Shown here: in pieces, positions 36,309 to 46,888 of the stretch
Layout of the letters: every line of letters starts with the position of its first letter
Position numbering within the stretch: position 1 is the stretch's first letter
Source of the DNA: Phytoseiulus persimilis
Lineage: Eukaryota; Arthropoda; Arachnida; Mesostigmata; Phytoseiidae
Direction of reading: 5' to 3'
DNA length: 64,000 nucleotides
Assembly (NCBI GenBank): GCA_037576195.1
Contig: CM075103.1
Location: 13,888,001-13,952,000 of the forward strand
Translations under genes and position numbers: made by a program
The notes under the pieces: model-generated
What the model was told of the DNA's origin: nothing
The model's input: only the letters and a program-made list of their open reading frames with translations
The model's database searches: none

Positions 36309-39300
36309 GGTTGAAACGTCGTGGCAGCCGTTGGAGCGCTTGACAACCTGAAATCGATTCAGTGACCAGCACTCGTATTGAGAACCGACCGCCGGGACCC
36401 TGATCTTGCAGGACTTCCGCCTCGGCGCATGTTCACTGTTTCAACTCGGAGGCGGGAGCGGAGCTCCTCTGGGGCATGCTCAGGAATCATCGGTCCGAAC
36501 GATCGGGTGAACTAGAAAAAACGGTTGTACGAGCCGATTTTGTCAGATCAGAACAATCCTCGCGCGAACCCGACTATCGAGAGGTGAGAGTCAACTGGCG
36601 GAACCCACCCATCCATTCTTGGTTCATCATTGCTCACCTTCACGCAAAGACATTCCAGCGAAATCGCAAACGTTCCATGGACTAGCAGCATGTTCACAGA
36701 ACAAAGGGCGCGTGACTGGAGCTTCGCCATTCCAAAATCAACCAAAGATGTTCCATCTCGGGGGAAACTGATGAACAGGATCAGATGCCTACGTACATTC
36801 CCATGGATCGCCTCGATGCACCGGCTTCTCTTCAGGACGTTCCTCTCCGTCCGAGGTCATCACCAAGGTGCTTCACCTGAACGGAGCGCGGAGGTGACTG
36901 ACACAGGGGTCGGCGAGGGGGACGGAGAATGCACGAACAACGTATCTCGACGGCGGACAGCTCTGCGTTAATTACAGCCGGATCGCGGCGTCACTTTCGT
37001 GGAAAATCGCTGGAAACGTTCGAGAGCAATTCACAGGCCCGACTGGCGGACGCAGGCGCCTGATTCCCGCCAGCTGCCAGAGCAGATGAGTTACTTTAAT
37101 CACGAAAATAGTTTTCTCGCCCAGAGCTGGCTCGCCACGAAGCCTTCCATTAGTTCCTGAACTGGATCGGGGGAGCAGGTCGGGAAACCGACTGCGGAGG
37201 AGAACGCGGCCAGGAGATAGATTCGGCCATGTCCAAGTTGATAAGGCGCTAATCCAGGACCATTTCCACAGACAGCAAATAGCTGCCTGCAGGCCCAACT
37301 TGAGTCCGAAAGGGTCAAGCAGCAAACGTTGTTAGTGAGCTTTTCCTTGTCGGATCATTCGAATTCCTCCCGAGCAGGTCCAGTGATCGAGAGGGGATTG
37401 ATTTCGCCTCGGTTCCCACATCAAGAAATCTCTTTCGAATTCGCAGCTGAAGCCAGGCGTTGTTTCAGCCGAACACGAACGTGAGCGCATCGGCCGACCA
37501 GACCATTCGACCCTGACGTCGCCCCCGGCGATCAGCAAGCTATTCCAGTCTTTGATATTCTGTTCGGCGAGGCTCTCGTTCCCAACGTCCACCATCATGC
37601 ACGGAGAGCACGCTCGAGTGTCACATCAACACGGGCTAATAATATATGCGTTGAGGGGAGTTTGTTTTCTATCAAAGCCAGAGCGTTCACAACAAATATT
37701 TTCCGGCCTTGTAGACGCTTCTAGGACGTCGTTCGCTCCCTCCCACAGGCTCCGCCGTTGAAATATGCGCACGATGCCCTGAATCTCATTCGGTGTTCCG
37801 CAACCTGGCCTAGAAACCCTAGACTCCCCGCGATGCTGCAGCCGAAGGACCCAGGAAAGAGAATGCAGGCCAGCGCATTTATTTTTCACTGCGCAAAACC
37901 AGAACTCCAAAATTAGCCAACTATTAGCAACGTGCACTCTCATTCGCTCGCGGAGCAGCCCAGCCACCAGACTCTCCGCGGAAAGGCTCCTCTCACAAGG
38001 AAGGTTGTGACGTTCAAAACAGGCAACTGAACGCCTACGACGACACACCTGGGTGGCGATGTTCCGTTTATCGTAATAGAATTTCGGACGAGGCACTTTT
38101 TCAAAGCCAAATCCTCGCCGAGTCATAAACCGCGGACGACGTGTGTCGGAGCGGCGGATCGTGAGTCGTGAGCTGCCTCTCTCGTTTCCGCGGCTCCTAT
38201 GAATATTCCGCACACTTGTCGGTGGAACGCTATCTTTGAAGCTCAGAAACCTACAATGGGGATGATATCAGATCCTGTCCTGGGAATCCTCACCTCTGGA
38301 GCCCCAGGCAGGTCGAGACGCGAAAATTGGACGAGATTCGCTCTCGCGCGAACGGCGTGAGTACTCGCCGAGGAGCGAGCAGACTACAACGATGAAGAAT
38401 TTCCTCGATGGTTCAGGCAGTTTCACTCGTTTCTCTGCGTCCACGCAGACGAGCAACAGTTTACGTCATTGATCTGGAGCAGGGTTCCTCAATATCATTT
38501 TCCCTGTGATCCAGGGCGAATCATCGAGAGACGAGGGAATCAAAGTACGTCTCACGGCTATAAATCATCACCGTTTGATAAGGAAGGAAAATACTCCCAG
38601 ACGGGATTCCCGTACCGACTAGGACTTCACCCTGTATCAACAGCGAGGAACTTGAGAAGGACGATGGATATCCTAAGGCGATGGGAGAACAACGAACTAT
38701 GATCTGTGAACGCAATACGATTCACCCCTGAAATGGAAGGGAAGAAATGTGCATATGTAAGGTCCAATGCAATCAAATCAGATAATGATGACCGGGAGAG
38801 TGATCGGCAGAAGTATGAAAAAGGAGAACTCAATTCAGAGACAGCTTCCGATTCAGACACAATCCCGTCGGGGTCCAGGACCTGGCTCTACCAGGAAACA
38901 CTGCCCTCCACGCGAGAGAGCTGCATGATGCGCTACCTCAGCGAGGACTTGCGGTGGAAAGAATGAGATCCCAAGTGCTAGGCCCACCGAAACTCCACTA
39001 GGCCAAGAGAGGTACGCCTACTTCGAGGAACACTGTCTCAGATGGTCAGACCTCCATGTCCATGAAAGTCGACGGGTCCAGTGGTCCTGAGGGACTTGCA
39101 ACGATTGCTACAGGAAGCAAGGGTTCGTTTCTGGAACGGTCTGGAAAACCATAAGCCGGAGATCCGAGGGACTGCCTCCGCGGTAGGTACTAGCTGTCGC
39201 TCAATGTTCCTTCTCGATGACTCAAATGCGAATGAGGCTAGTGCTTCGAGGGAATTTCCAGCTCTCCCATGCGATGTCAGCTTCTATTCCTGGTTCACCG

Positions 39301-40590
39301 GTTCGAGATCAGATCGTGTGTCGCCACGTCCAGAGAAGGACTTCACGAACCGGTCGAGAGCGCTGCGAACCGTCACATTGCGGAAGTTCAACAACGAGCC
39401 CCCTCCCCCCCAACTATTATAGATACTTATCCTCACCAGGCCAAGCAAGCTTTATGAAGGACTTTCGACAAACAAGGGGATTCTCTAATCCATGGATGTG
39501 TGAGCGGATGTAAGTGGAAGCCGTGTCTCTAATGACTCATATGAACCGCTGTGCTCAGCTGTGACGGTCGGCCTTGGCGCAGCGGATGAAACGATATTGG
39601 CAACGAGCTCTGGCATACCGTTCTCCGGCTTGCTTCCGCTGCGTTCCCATATGGATTTTCACGGTTGGACGCTGCACGTCGAGATTAGCAAGTTGCCTGA
39701 ATGCAACGTGCATGAGCGCTTTCGACATATTGCCGTTATACAAGCAGCTAGTCCTGAGGCTGACAAGTCCATTATGAGTCGGCAGATTGTTTCAGTGCGG
39801 TCGCTGCGGCGCACGTTGAGTACGTTTAGCGCTGTCGCCGTCATCTAACAATCAGGGTCAATGGATAACATTGCGCGAGCGTAGCAGCGAGCCCGATTTC
39901 CGAGCCTCTTCCACTGCCCTTGTGCGCGTCCGATCCCCGCCTTCCATTTTCCCCCCTTCCCCGAGTAGGCGAGGCGTGGAAGAACACCGAGACGTGTCTA
40001 GCTATAATCCATGGGCTCTGCACGATGAAAAGCTCACCATTGCATGAATTCGAAACGTTTAATCCCATTCCGGTTGTTCGAGCAATTTGACTTCGGATGC
40101 CGCGAGCAGGAATATCTCGTCGTAATATTCTCCGACCCTGGATCCGACAACTGTCCAACCCTTTCCTGTTGGGTGAATTCGGATCAGGTTCGACATTTTC
40201 AGCGCAGGGGCTCTTCTGAAGGTATCGACCAGGTCAGGAGGAATGGATTGACCCGCTCCTCTGCCGGCTCGCTGGTCCGCCTTGACACGTGTTCTGTGCT
40301 CTCATGTACACTCTGCGTTTGTTCAGTTTCACTTGATCGAGTTTATTGAGTTTCCGGGATTAAGTGTAAAGTTCTTTCAAGGCTTACGAGCAAACCGTAC
40401 CCGAGATCGAGGCATTCAGAGGACGATCAAGGATAAATTGTAACAAGAAGAGGTCGATCGAGTGGAACCTCATCGTGAGAAATCGCAACAAGGAAATCGG
40501 CTCTGGGAAAACTTGACGGCTTGGTTCCGGAGACCTGAGCCCGGAGTTCTGCCGTACACACCAAAATATCTAAAGAGGGTAAGGAGGTTG
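36309..40590. other. Region without a recognised gene
   Basis: The largest frame is 195 codons on the minus strand (37626-38213), Arg/Cys-rich with no known motif. A plus-strand frame at 38706-38966 is acidic and polar and might be a retroelement or coiled-coil remnant. Neither has splice or start context that I trust. Confidence 0.4.
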
Positions 40591-40662
40591 CTTTTTTTTT
40601 CTTTTTTTTTTCTTACGAGTTGGAAGCACCCACACGCGTTTGTGTGAGCTCCCAGTTTAGAA

Positions 40663-42197
40663 GTGTTTTCAGTGAGTTTCCGAACGAATCGCCACCGACC
40701 TTCAGTGCTGTGTTTCCGAGGACGGCCGTGCATCCGTGTGTGTACTTTCACCCCGATTTCTCATCTCGTAGCGGCAGATCAGCCCGCGAAGATTTCCGAT
40801 TCAGCCACAGTGAAGCAGTCGACTCCCGAAATTGGCGGGAAGAGGCGCTCGATGTCTGCAGCTTCAACGTCGTCAAACACTGGCGTCGCGCCTCCGTCGA
40901 AGTCTCCGCGCCCCGATGCTGATGTTGCCATCAGCGACACAGCAGAGATGAACGTTGACGCTGCCGAGGGCGGGAAATTCGAATTTCAGAAGCGTCGGAA
41001 GCTGCGTTTTCTTCAGAGGAAGCGCGCGATCATCTTCTCAGGCGACATTGAGGACATCACTGCGACCGCGATGGCGGCTGCCCGGCTCATGACGGGGAAG
41101 CCCACTGAGACGCGTATGACTTCGAACGGCGAACTTGTCGTAGAGGTTGACAACGATGACGACGCGGTCGCGCTCTCCAGCCTCCAGAATCTAGCTGATG
41201 TTGCTGTGACCCCGAGAGAATCCAAACCTCGAGTGCTCACCAAGGGCATGGTGTTCGGTGTCCACCGTTCTTTTTCGGAGCCGGTGTTGCTCGAGTCTCT
41301 GAGGAGAGTCGGTGTTACAGATGCGGTGCGCATCAAGGCTTGCGATGCTAGGCTTGGGGCTCTCGTTCCGACGGACCGCGTGATGCTGACTTTCGCTGAG
41401 GGGCTGCCTATCCCCGAACAAGTGTGCATCGGTCTAAATCTACACGCCGTCGTTGCCCACTACGAGCCGCTCCAATGTTACCGCTGTAATGCTTTCGGAC
41501 ACGTCTCGAAGAACTGTTTGGTTTCACCCGGTGTCTCTGTCTGCCGCCGCTGCTCCGAGCAAGGACACCTGTCGAAAGGCTGCGCCAAGCCTGAACGTTG
41601 CATGAATTGGCATGAATTGCATGAAACTCCGGTCCGCACTCCTCTAAATACGGGGCTTGCCCTGTTAGACTGAAGATCGTCGAGACCTGGCGTAAGAGTG
41701 CGTTGCCCTCTTCAACAGCCGGTGTTGCCGAAGTTCCAGTGGTCACTGCTGCTCCTGGGATTAATGCCCACGAAGACTTTCGTCTTGGCCGCTCTTATGC
41801 TGGCGCGGTCAGAAACGGTATTCGAGTCCCCCAGCTTACACAGGCTCTCCCCCCGGCTGCAGCTGTTCCTCTGACGGGATTCCCACCACCCGCCCCCGCT
41901 GTTGCTACCCGCAGATCGGCTCCTGGCCAAGCACCCGCGATTGACATTGATGCTCTCACGGATACAATCTGTGCGCGAGTCATGGCCTCCGTCAGCGAGC
42001 ACTGCGCCCGTCTGGTTGATAATATGGTTACCAGCATTCTCGCAATGATCATGCCCAAGTTCGCTGAGCAGATCCTGGCCACCGTACGCCTCATGCCCCA
42101 GGATACGGCTGCGGAGGCGCCTGCCTTCGATTTCGAAGCGCTTGTCCATAACGCCTCCACAGCGAGTTCGGCCGAATCTTTGCAACGTAAACAATGA
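40663..42197 (+). pseudogene. Retrotransposon ORF1 (gag-like, CCHC zinc knuckles), one frameshift
   Basis: ORF1 should bind element RNA. The first part (to 41673) has a basic region (KRRKLRFLQRKR), an RNA-binding-like middle, then two perfect CX2CX4HX4C knuckles, CYRCNAFGHVSKNC and CRRCSEQGHLSKGC. A third, imperfect one starts at CMNW. Near 41640 the frame shifts; in the next frame SKYGACPVRLKIVETWRKSA resumes the expected gag sequence. It continues through an Ala/Pro-rich tail to a TGA at 42195-42197. The start is uncertain: ATG codons at or after 40663, for example 40852, are all possible. Confidence 0.8.
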
Positions 42198-45083
42198 CCC
42201 ATCCTCTCACGCAATCGGATTTGAACGGTGCGTCGTCCTCCTCATCTCACCGATTCTCCGCTTGTAAATTCGTCGCCCGCTCTCAGCACGCTCTTCGAAT
42301 CCATATTGGTCGCATGCATCGTTCAACTCCTGCCCAACTTGCACCGGACAGCATCGCTTCATCTGCCCCTTCTTCGGCCGCAGCGGCCACTCCGACGCTA
42401 GTCCCCGAGTCCCTCGCTCCCATTGTTCAACGTATCACTTCTCATCGTAAACGCTCGAAGCTCATCTGTATTATTCCCCGCGGTGTGCGGGCTACCGTTG
42501 CGGCTGAACTCACGGGACTCCTAACCGAGGTGTGCTCAGCCAATAGTCCCCCGGCCTGGTCTTCCTTGTTCTGTTTTACCGCGGCAGTCCCCACGATCCC
42601 CGTCGAAAGAGTTCGTGGCCGGTCCCTCACATCCCTCATCCGTGAGAATCTCAACCGTTTCCACAGAGATAAGAATCTCCCGTCACAATCGGTTGCGCTC
42701 GTCCGACCCCACTCGGCTCACGCTGACCCAACGGCTCGATTGGTGCAATCAAAATTATCACAGGGCGACGTCTCCGCGGCCGCTCGCACTTTGCTCTCCA
42801 CCGATGTCACAGCTCCGCCGACTACCGAGACATTCCATCACCTAGAGTCCAAGCATCCACAGATGGTACCCCCTGCGCTTTATCCGCCCGCTCCTCGTCC
42901 ACCCGCTTTCATCGATGAAATCCGTCTCTCAGAAGCCGAGGTCGTGGCTGCCGTACGCAGTTTCCCTATCAGTTCGAGCGGTGGCCCAGATGCTCTTCGA
43001 CCGCGCCACCTGAGAGACCTCATCGAGAAGGACAGCAATTCATGTCCCCTCGTCGCTGCCCTAACGAAGTTCTGTTCTCTAGTCATCAATGGCAAGCTCC
43101 CCGATTTCGCCCTTGAGACTTTCACGGGGCCAATCTTATAGCGCTGCGGAAAAAAGACGGCGGCATCCGGCCCATCGCGGTTGGTAATACACTACGTCGT
43201 TTGGCGGCTAAGGTCGCGGTCCGGAAGCATAGGGAGTCCATTTGCCATCTCATCGCGCCGACTCAGTTGGGCTTCGGTGTCGAGGGAGGCGGCGGTTCAC
43301 GCGGCAACGAGCTACCTAGAGGTCAACAAGAGCTCCGATAAGGTTCTAGTCAAACTGGATTTCGCCAACGCGTTCAACACGTTACGCAGGGATCTCATCC
43401 TTACTTCCATTCACACAAATTTCCCGGCACTCCAGCCTATGATTCACCAGGCTTACAGGCTGCCTAGCAAGCTCTTCTGGGAATATCGCGTGATTCTGTC
43501 GACAAATGGGGTCCAACAAGGGGACTCGTGGCCCCCCCCCCCTTATTTTGTATCGCTCTACACGGACTCCTCTCTACCCTCGAATCGGAGTTCAAGCCTT
43601 GGTACTTGGACGATGGCACGCTTGCGGGTCCAATGCCATCAGTTATATCAGACATTCAGAGAGTGCGTGATTTCGCCGCTGTATCTGGGTTGGAGCTCAA
43701 TGTTGGCAAGTGCGAAGTGTCGACTCTTTCTGACGACGTACCCCTGCGTCTGACACACGTCGCTGGGGTCCGAGATCTGCTCCCCAGTGCCCGCCTTGTC
43801 GACAACGGCGACCTCGAGCTGCTGGGAGCACCCCTGTCCGCTTCTGCCGTCGAGGGGGTCCTGAGGAAGAAGCTATCTCTTGTCGATATTTGGTGCTCGA
43901 GACTCCCTACGCTTGACGCCCACCCTGCTCTGTTTCTCACCCGCTGTAGCCTCTCCTCTCCTCGGCTCCTACACATTCTTCGCTGTTCCGACACCGACGG
44001 GATTACAGCGTCCGCTCAATCTCGGATTTAAGCACCTGCGCTCACCTCGGCTCCCTGGTTCAGGTTAGGGACCTGGCCTCGAGCTTCTCTCCGCCAGAGG
44101 TCTCTTCCCACATCTGTTCCCGTATCGACTCCCTGTCAGTGAGATTTCGGCGCCAGTGAGGGGCCAGTGAGGGGGGGACCTGGCCTCGAGCTTCTCTCCG
44201 CCAGAGGTCTCTTCCCACATCTGTTCCCGTATCGACTCCCTGTCAGTGAGATTTCGGCGCCAGTGGATCGATATTCCAGAAAAGGTCTCTCAGGCCACGT
44301 CGGTGGCAGTGGTCACCAGAACAAGGCAGGCGGAGCTGCTCAGAGACGCCGCGGATGATCGTGAGAGGGCAAGATTACATGCTGCTTTCCATGCGACCAG
44401 TGGAAAATGGCTTTATGCCATTCAATCCCCGTCATTGGGCACGATGCTGGACAACAACACACTCCGCATCGCTGCCGGACTTCGACTAGGAGCTGCAATC
44501 TGCGCTCCTCACCAGTGCGCCAGATGTGATTCGCAGGTTTCCGCGTTTGGAGATCACGGTCTCAGCTGTTCCCGCAGTAGCGGCCGACATTCTCGGCACA
44601 GGGCTCTCAACTCCGTCATTTCGCACGCTCTTGGTTCCGCAGGAGTTGCCAGCAACCTGGAACCGACGGGGCTCTCAGGTAACTCGGCGCTCCGACTCGA
44701 CGGCCTCACACTGTCGTCATGGAAGGCAGGGAGGTCTCTTGTGTGGGACGCCACGGTCTGGGATAGCGCCGTCGTACCGCACCGGCGCCGCTCGTGGGCC
44801 TGGGGTCGTCGCCAATATGGCGGAGGCGAGTAAGATGTCGAAATACAGAGAGCTGGAATCCCGTTTCATTGTCCAGCCTATAGCGTTAGAGACCCTCGGT
44901 GTCGCGGGAAGCTCAACGCAAACGTTCCTCGAAGAACTCGGGAGGCGAATTGAAGTTGTTACGGGAGACAGGAGGGTCTCGGAGTTCCTGTTTCAGCGTG
45001 TGTCCATTGAGGTCCAGAAAGGCAACAGTGCGGCGGTCAGCGGCTCTTTACCTGAGGCTTCTAATCTAGTCGGTATCGGCTAA
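42194..45083 (+). pseudogene. Retrotransposon ORF2: zinc finger, reverse transcriptase, endonuclease; frameshifted
   Basis: The start ATG overlaps the ORF1 stop as ATGA. Domains: a C2H2-like finger (CKFVARSQHALRIHIGRMH, first Cys apparently lost); FPISSSGGPDALRPRHLRDL before the RT; RT blocks LIALRKKDGGIRPIAVGNTL, TQLGFGVE, VKLDFANAFNTLRR, NGVQQGD and YLDDGT (catalytic Asp pair present). The C-terminus has CARCDSQVSAFGDHGLSC, GRHSRHRALN, LEPTGL, RLDGLTL and WDATVWDS, then KYRELE and ALETLGVAG, the pattern of the restriction-like endonuclease. Frame breaks lie near 43125, near 43280, at the C run at 43532-43541, around the duplication at 44068, and near 44815. The usual PDG is RLDG here, which may weaken the endonuclease site. 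Confidence 0.82.
44068..44265 (+). repeat. 107-base tandem duplication inside ORF2
   Basis: About 90 bases starting GGGACCTGGCCTCGAGC are repeated without visible change at a spacing of 107 (first copy from 44068, second from 44175). The copies are joined by a G-rich linker. The duplication breaks ORF2 between the reverse transcriptase and the endonuclease. Confidence 0.93.
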
Positions 45084-45125
45084 ACTCCCGCAGTGCATAC
45101 AACCATTATCATCAAATAAATTGTA

Positions 45126-45392
45126 ATTATTCTTTCCTTAAAAGAGGATACGAAAACTCAAAAAAATGACTCATGATTTTCATGCAAGAAAGCTAAGAAC
45201 TCCGTTGAATTGAAACTTGACACTGCGAGATGGGCGAGTAATGGCGGATCGATCCTGAGACCGGAAGTGGGATTGCTATACGAGAATTTCCAAAATTACC
45301 CAGCGTTCCAGGGCAAGGTACGAGAATAACTTCGAACGTTTGAGCGGGGGAAAAAATGTCGAACTCCGAAAAAAATGCCACGACCGAAGAAA
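45126..45392. other. Short spacer between retrotransposon and CPEB-like gene
   Basis: A/T-richer sequence that must hold the 3' untranslated region of the minus-strand gene. AATTCAACGGAGTT near 45200 lies in it, but no clear AATAAA was seen on the minus strand. Confidence 0.4.
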
Positions 45393-46795
45393 TTACTGCG
45401 TATGAAGGAGTATCTTCGGATCCTTGGTCAGTGGTCGATGACTCCCGAACTGGTTTTCCGAATCCGGATGGGCCCTATGGAAACAAGGTTCGCACAGGTA
45501 TCGCAGGCAGTCAGTGTGAGGGCAGAACAGACTTCCCGGCCGGGGTTTGATCTCCGACCGAGGACACTCATCACAGGGAACCTCGTCGACAACATACGGC
45601 TTCATCTCCAGGATTTTCTTCTTTTCCTGGATAAGAGTGGAATGAAGTGATCGAATCTGCCAGCACCTTGAGGACAAAAAAGCGCCGCTGAATTCGTGAA
45701 CTTAGCAATGTTCGAGCCTGACAGAAAAAACTCGGAACTCACGATTCCACGGTGGTCGAGGTAAAGGATGCTGAGGAATCGTGCTCTCAATGCTGAGAGA
45801 TAGGTCTCGCGGGAGAAGAATGTCGCCCGAGCTGCTCCCTTAGGGAAGTAGTATTCCTTGTCGACGTCCAGCCCCACGTAACGAACTCCAGGAAATGACG
45901 CATCTATCATGAACGCCAGCTCACCTGCAAGTGACATTGGCATCCCATATTTCAGTATTGAACAAAGCTGCAACGTTGCACCAGTTGCACAAGCGCCAGT
46001 TCCTCACAATGGACTTGAGTAGTGTTCCAACATCTTCCTCCGACTCAATATCCCCGTTCTTGCTCGTTGAAGGATGTCGCAATGATTCACATCCGGAGAA
46101 AGCGGAGGGAAACGAGGAACCTGGCCCGATTTAATCAGAGGTTTGGAGGAAAAGCTGTGAAGTTCGGATAACTCACTGGCTTTAAGATGTCGAGGCACGC
46201 CGCCTACGAAGATGGTCCGACGATGCAGCAGTTCCGATGGCTGGTCGAAGAAAAACCAGCGATTCACTAAATACCAAGGCCTCACTTGAATCCTCCGGAG
46301 CTTGAAGGGAGCTGGGGAGCTGCCTTCAGGGTGAAACGGCACTTCTATGTGGAAGATGTCCTGGTTCTTAACACAGTTGTTCAGTAGAACGTGAACCGAA
46401 CTTTCGTCCTGAAGGAGAGAATCCAGTGGAAGGGTGGGATCTGTCGGCTGCGTTCTCGCCCGAGATGCATTTACTGAGACTTATCGAAATCGGCGGTTGG
46501 TCTGAATGGACTGAGTTCAACGTGTGGGCTCGGAGATGATTTTTGGGAAGAAAAACCAAGCCAAGCAGTTACTCGATTCGGTTGTTAGATGAAAGAAAAC
46601 GTCGGAAGGTGGTTCAGTCAATACCTTGAACAGCAGGAAGGCGTAGCCCTTGATCTTAGACCCTGGGCCGAAATGTCTTTTGTCAGGCCACGTTACCGAT
46701 ACGAAACCGAACCTGGAGAAAAACATGAGCAGGTCCATCTCTGTCGAGACCGAGATCGGCAGTCCTCCCACGAACACTTTACGTGAGAGCGCCAT
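45393..46795 (-). CDS. orb2: CPEB/Orb2-like RNA-binding protein, short form
   Basis: CPEB proteins bind U-rich elements in mRNA 3' regions and control cytoplasmic polyadenylation and translation. Exons on the minus strand: 46795-46625, 46408-46177, 45924-45743, 45626-45393; all GT-AG and in phase, sum 819 nt (272 aa). RRM1 starts with SRKVFVGGLP and has KGYAFLLFK joined to DESSVHVLLNNC. The linker has IQVRPWYL. RRM2 has RRTIFVGGVPRHLKASELAF, then YFPKGAARATF and ALRARFLSI. Next come MKPYVVDE and the ZZ domain CDEC, LFCPHTDCLRYLCEPCF, HRAH and a final SHRPL. VFVGGLP, GYAFLLF, VRPW and FVGGVPR point to the Orb2/CPEB2-4 class rather than CPEB1. The start shown is the first ATG after an in-frame stop at 46886-46888 and would give a protein with no N-terminal regulatory region. 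If the first exon instead has a splice acceptor (for example before 46829), more N-terminal exons lie to the right; I could not find them. Confidence 0.85.
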
Positions 46796-46888
46796 CTTCC
46801 GATGATGGTGGAGCTTTTGCGTCCGTTGATACTCTTCAAACTGAGGTCGCCGCCAGCGAACACACTTTTTCACAGGGTACAATCTTCA

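Larger units (their letters stand above)
40591..45125 (+). mobile_element. Degenerate two-ORF non-LTR retrotransposon with restriction-like endonuclease
   Basis: In order it holds a T-rich tract (40591-40612), a gag-like ORF1 with CCHC knuckles, and an ORF2 that begins by overlapping the ORF1 stop. ORF2 carries an N-terminal zinc finger, reverse transcriptase and a C-terminal CCHC/PD-(D/E)xK-type endonuclease. There is no sign of an apurinic endonuclease before the reverse transcriptase. The 3' end is probably near 45125, after the ORF2 stop (45083) and an A/T-rich tail containing AAATAAATTG. Several frameshifts and an internal duplication make it inactive. The endonuclease type points to the R2/NeSL/Utopia side of the LINE tree; I cannot place it more exactly. 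Confidence 0.85.

Noticed and set aside
37626..38213. 195-codon minus-strand open frame
   Set aside because: No motif, Arg/Cys/Ser-biased composition, and no supporting splice or start context; probably chance.
41712..42214. Minus-strand frames opposite the retrotransposon gag
   Set aside because: Shadows of the GC-rich gag ORF; the plus strand carries the zinc knuckles and leads into ORF2.
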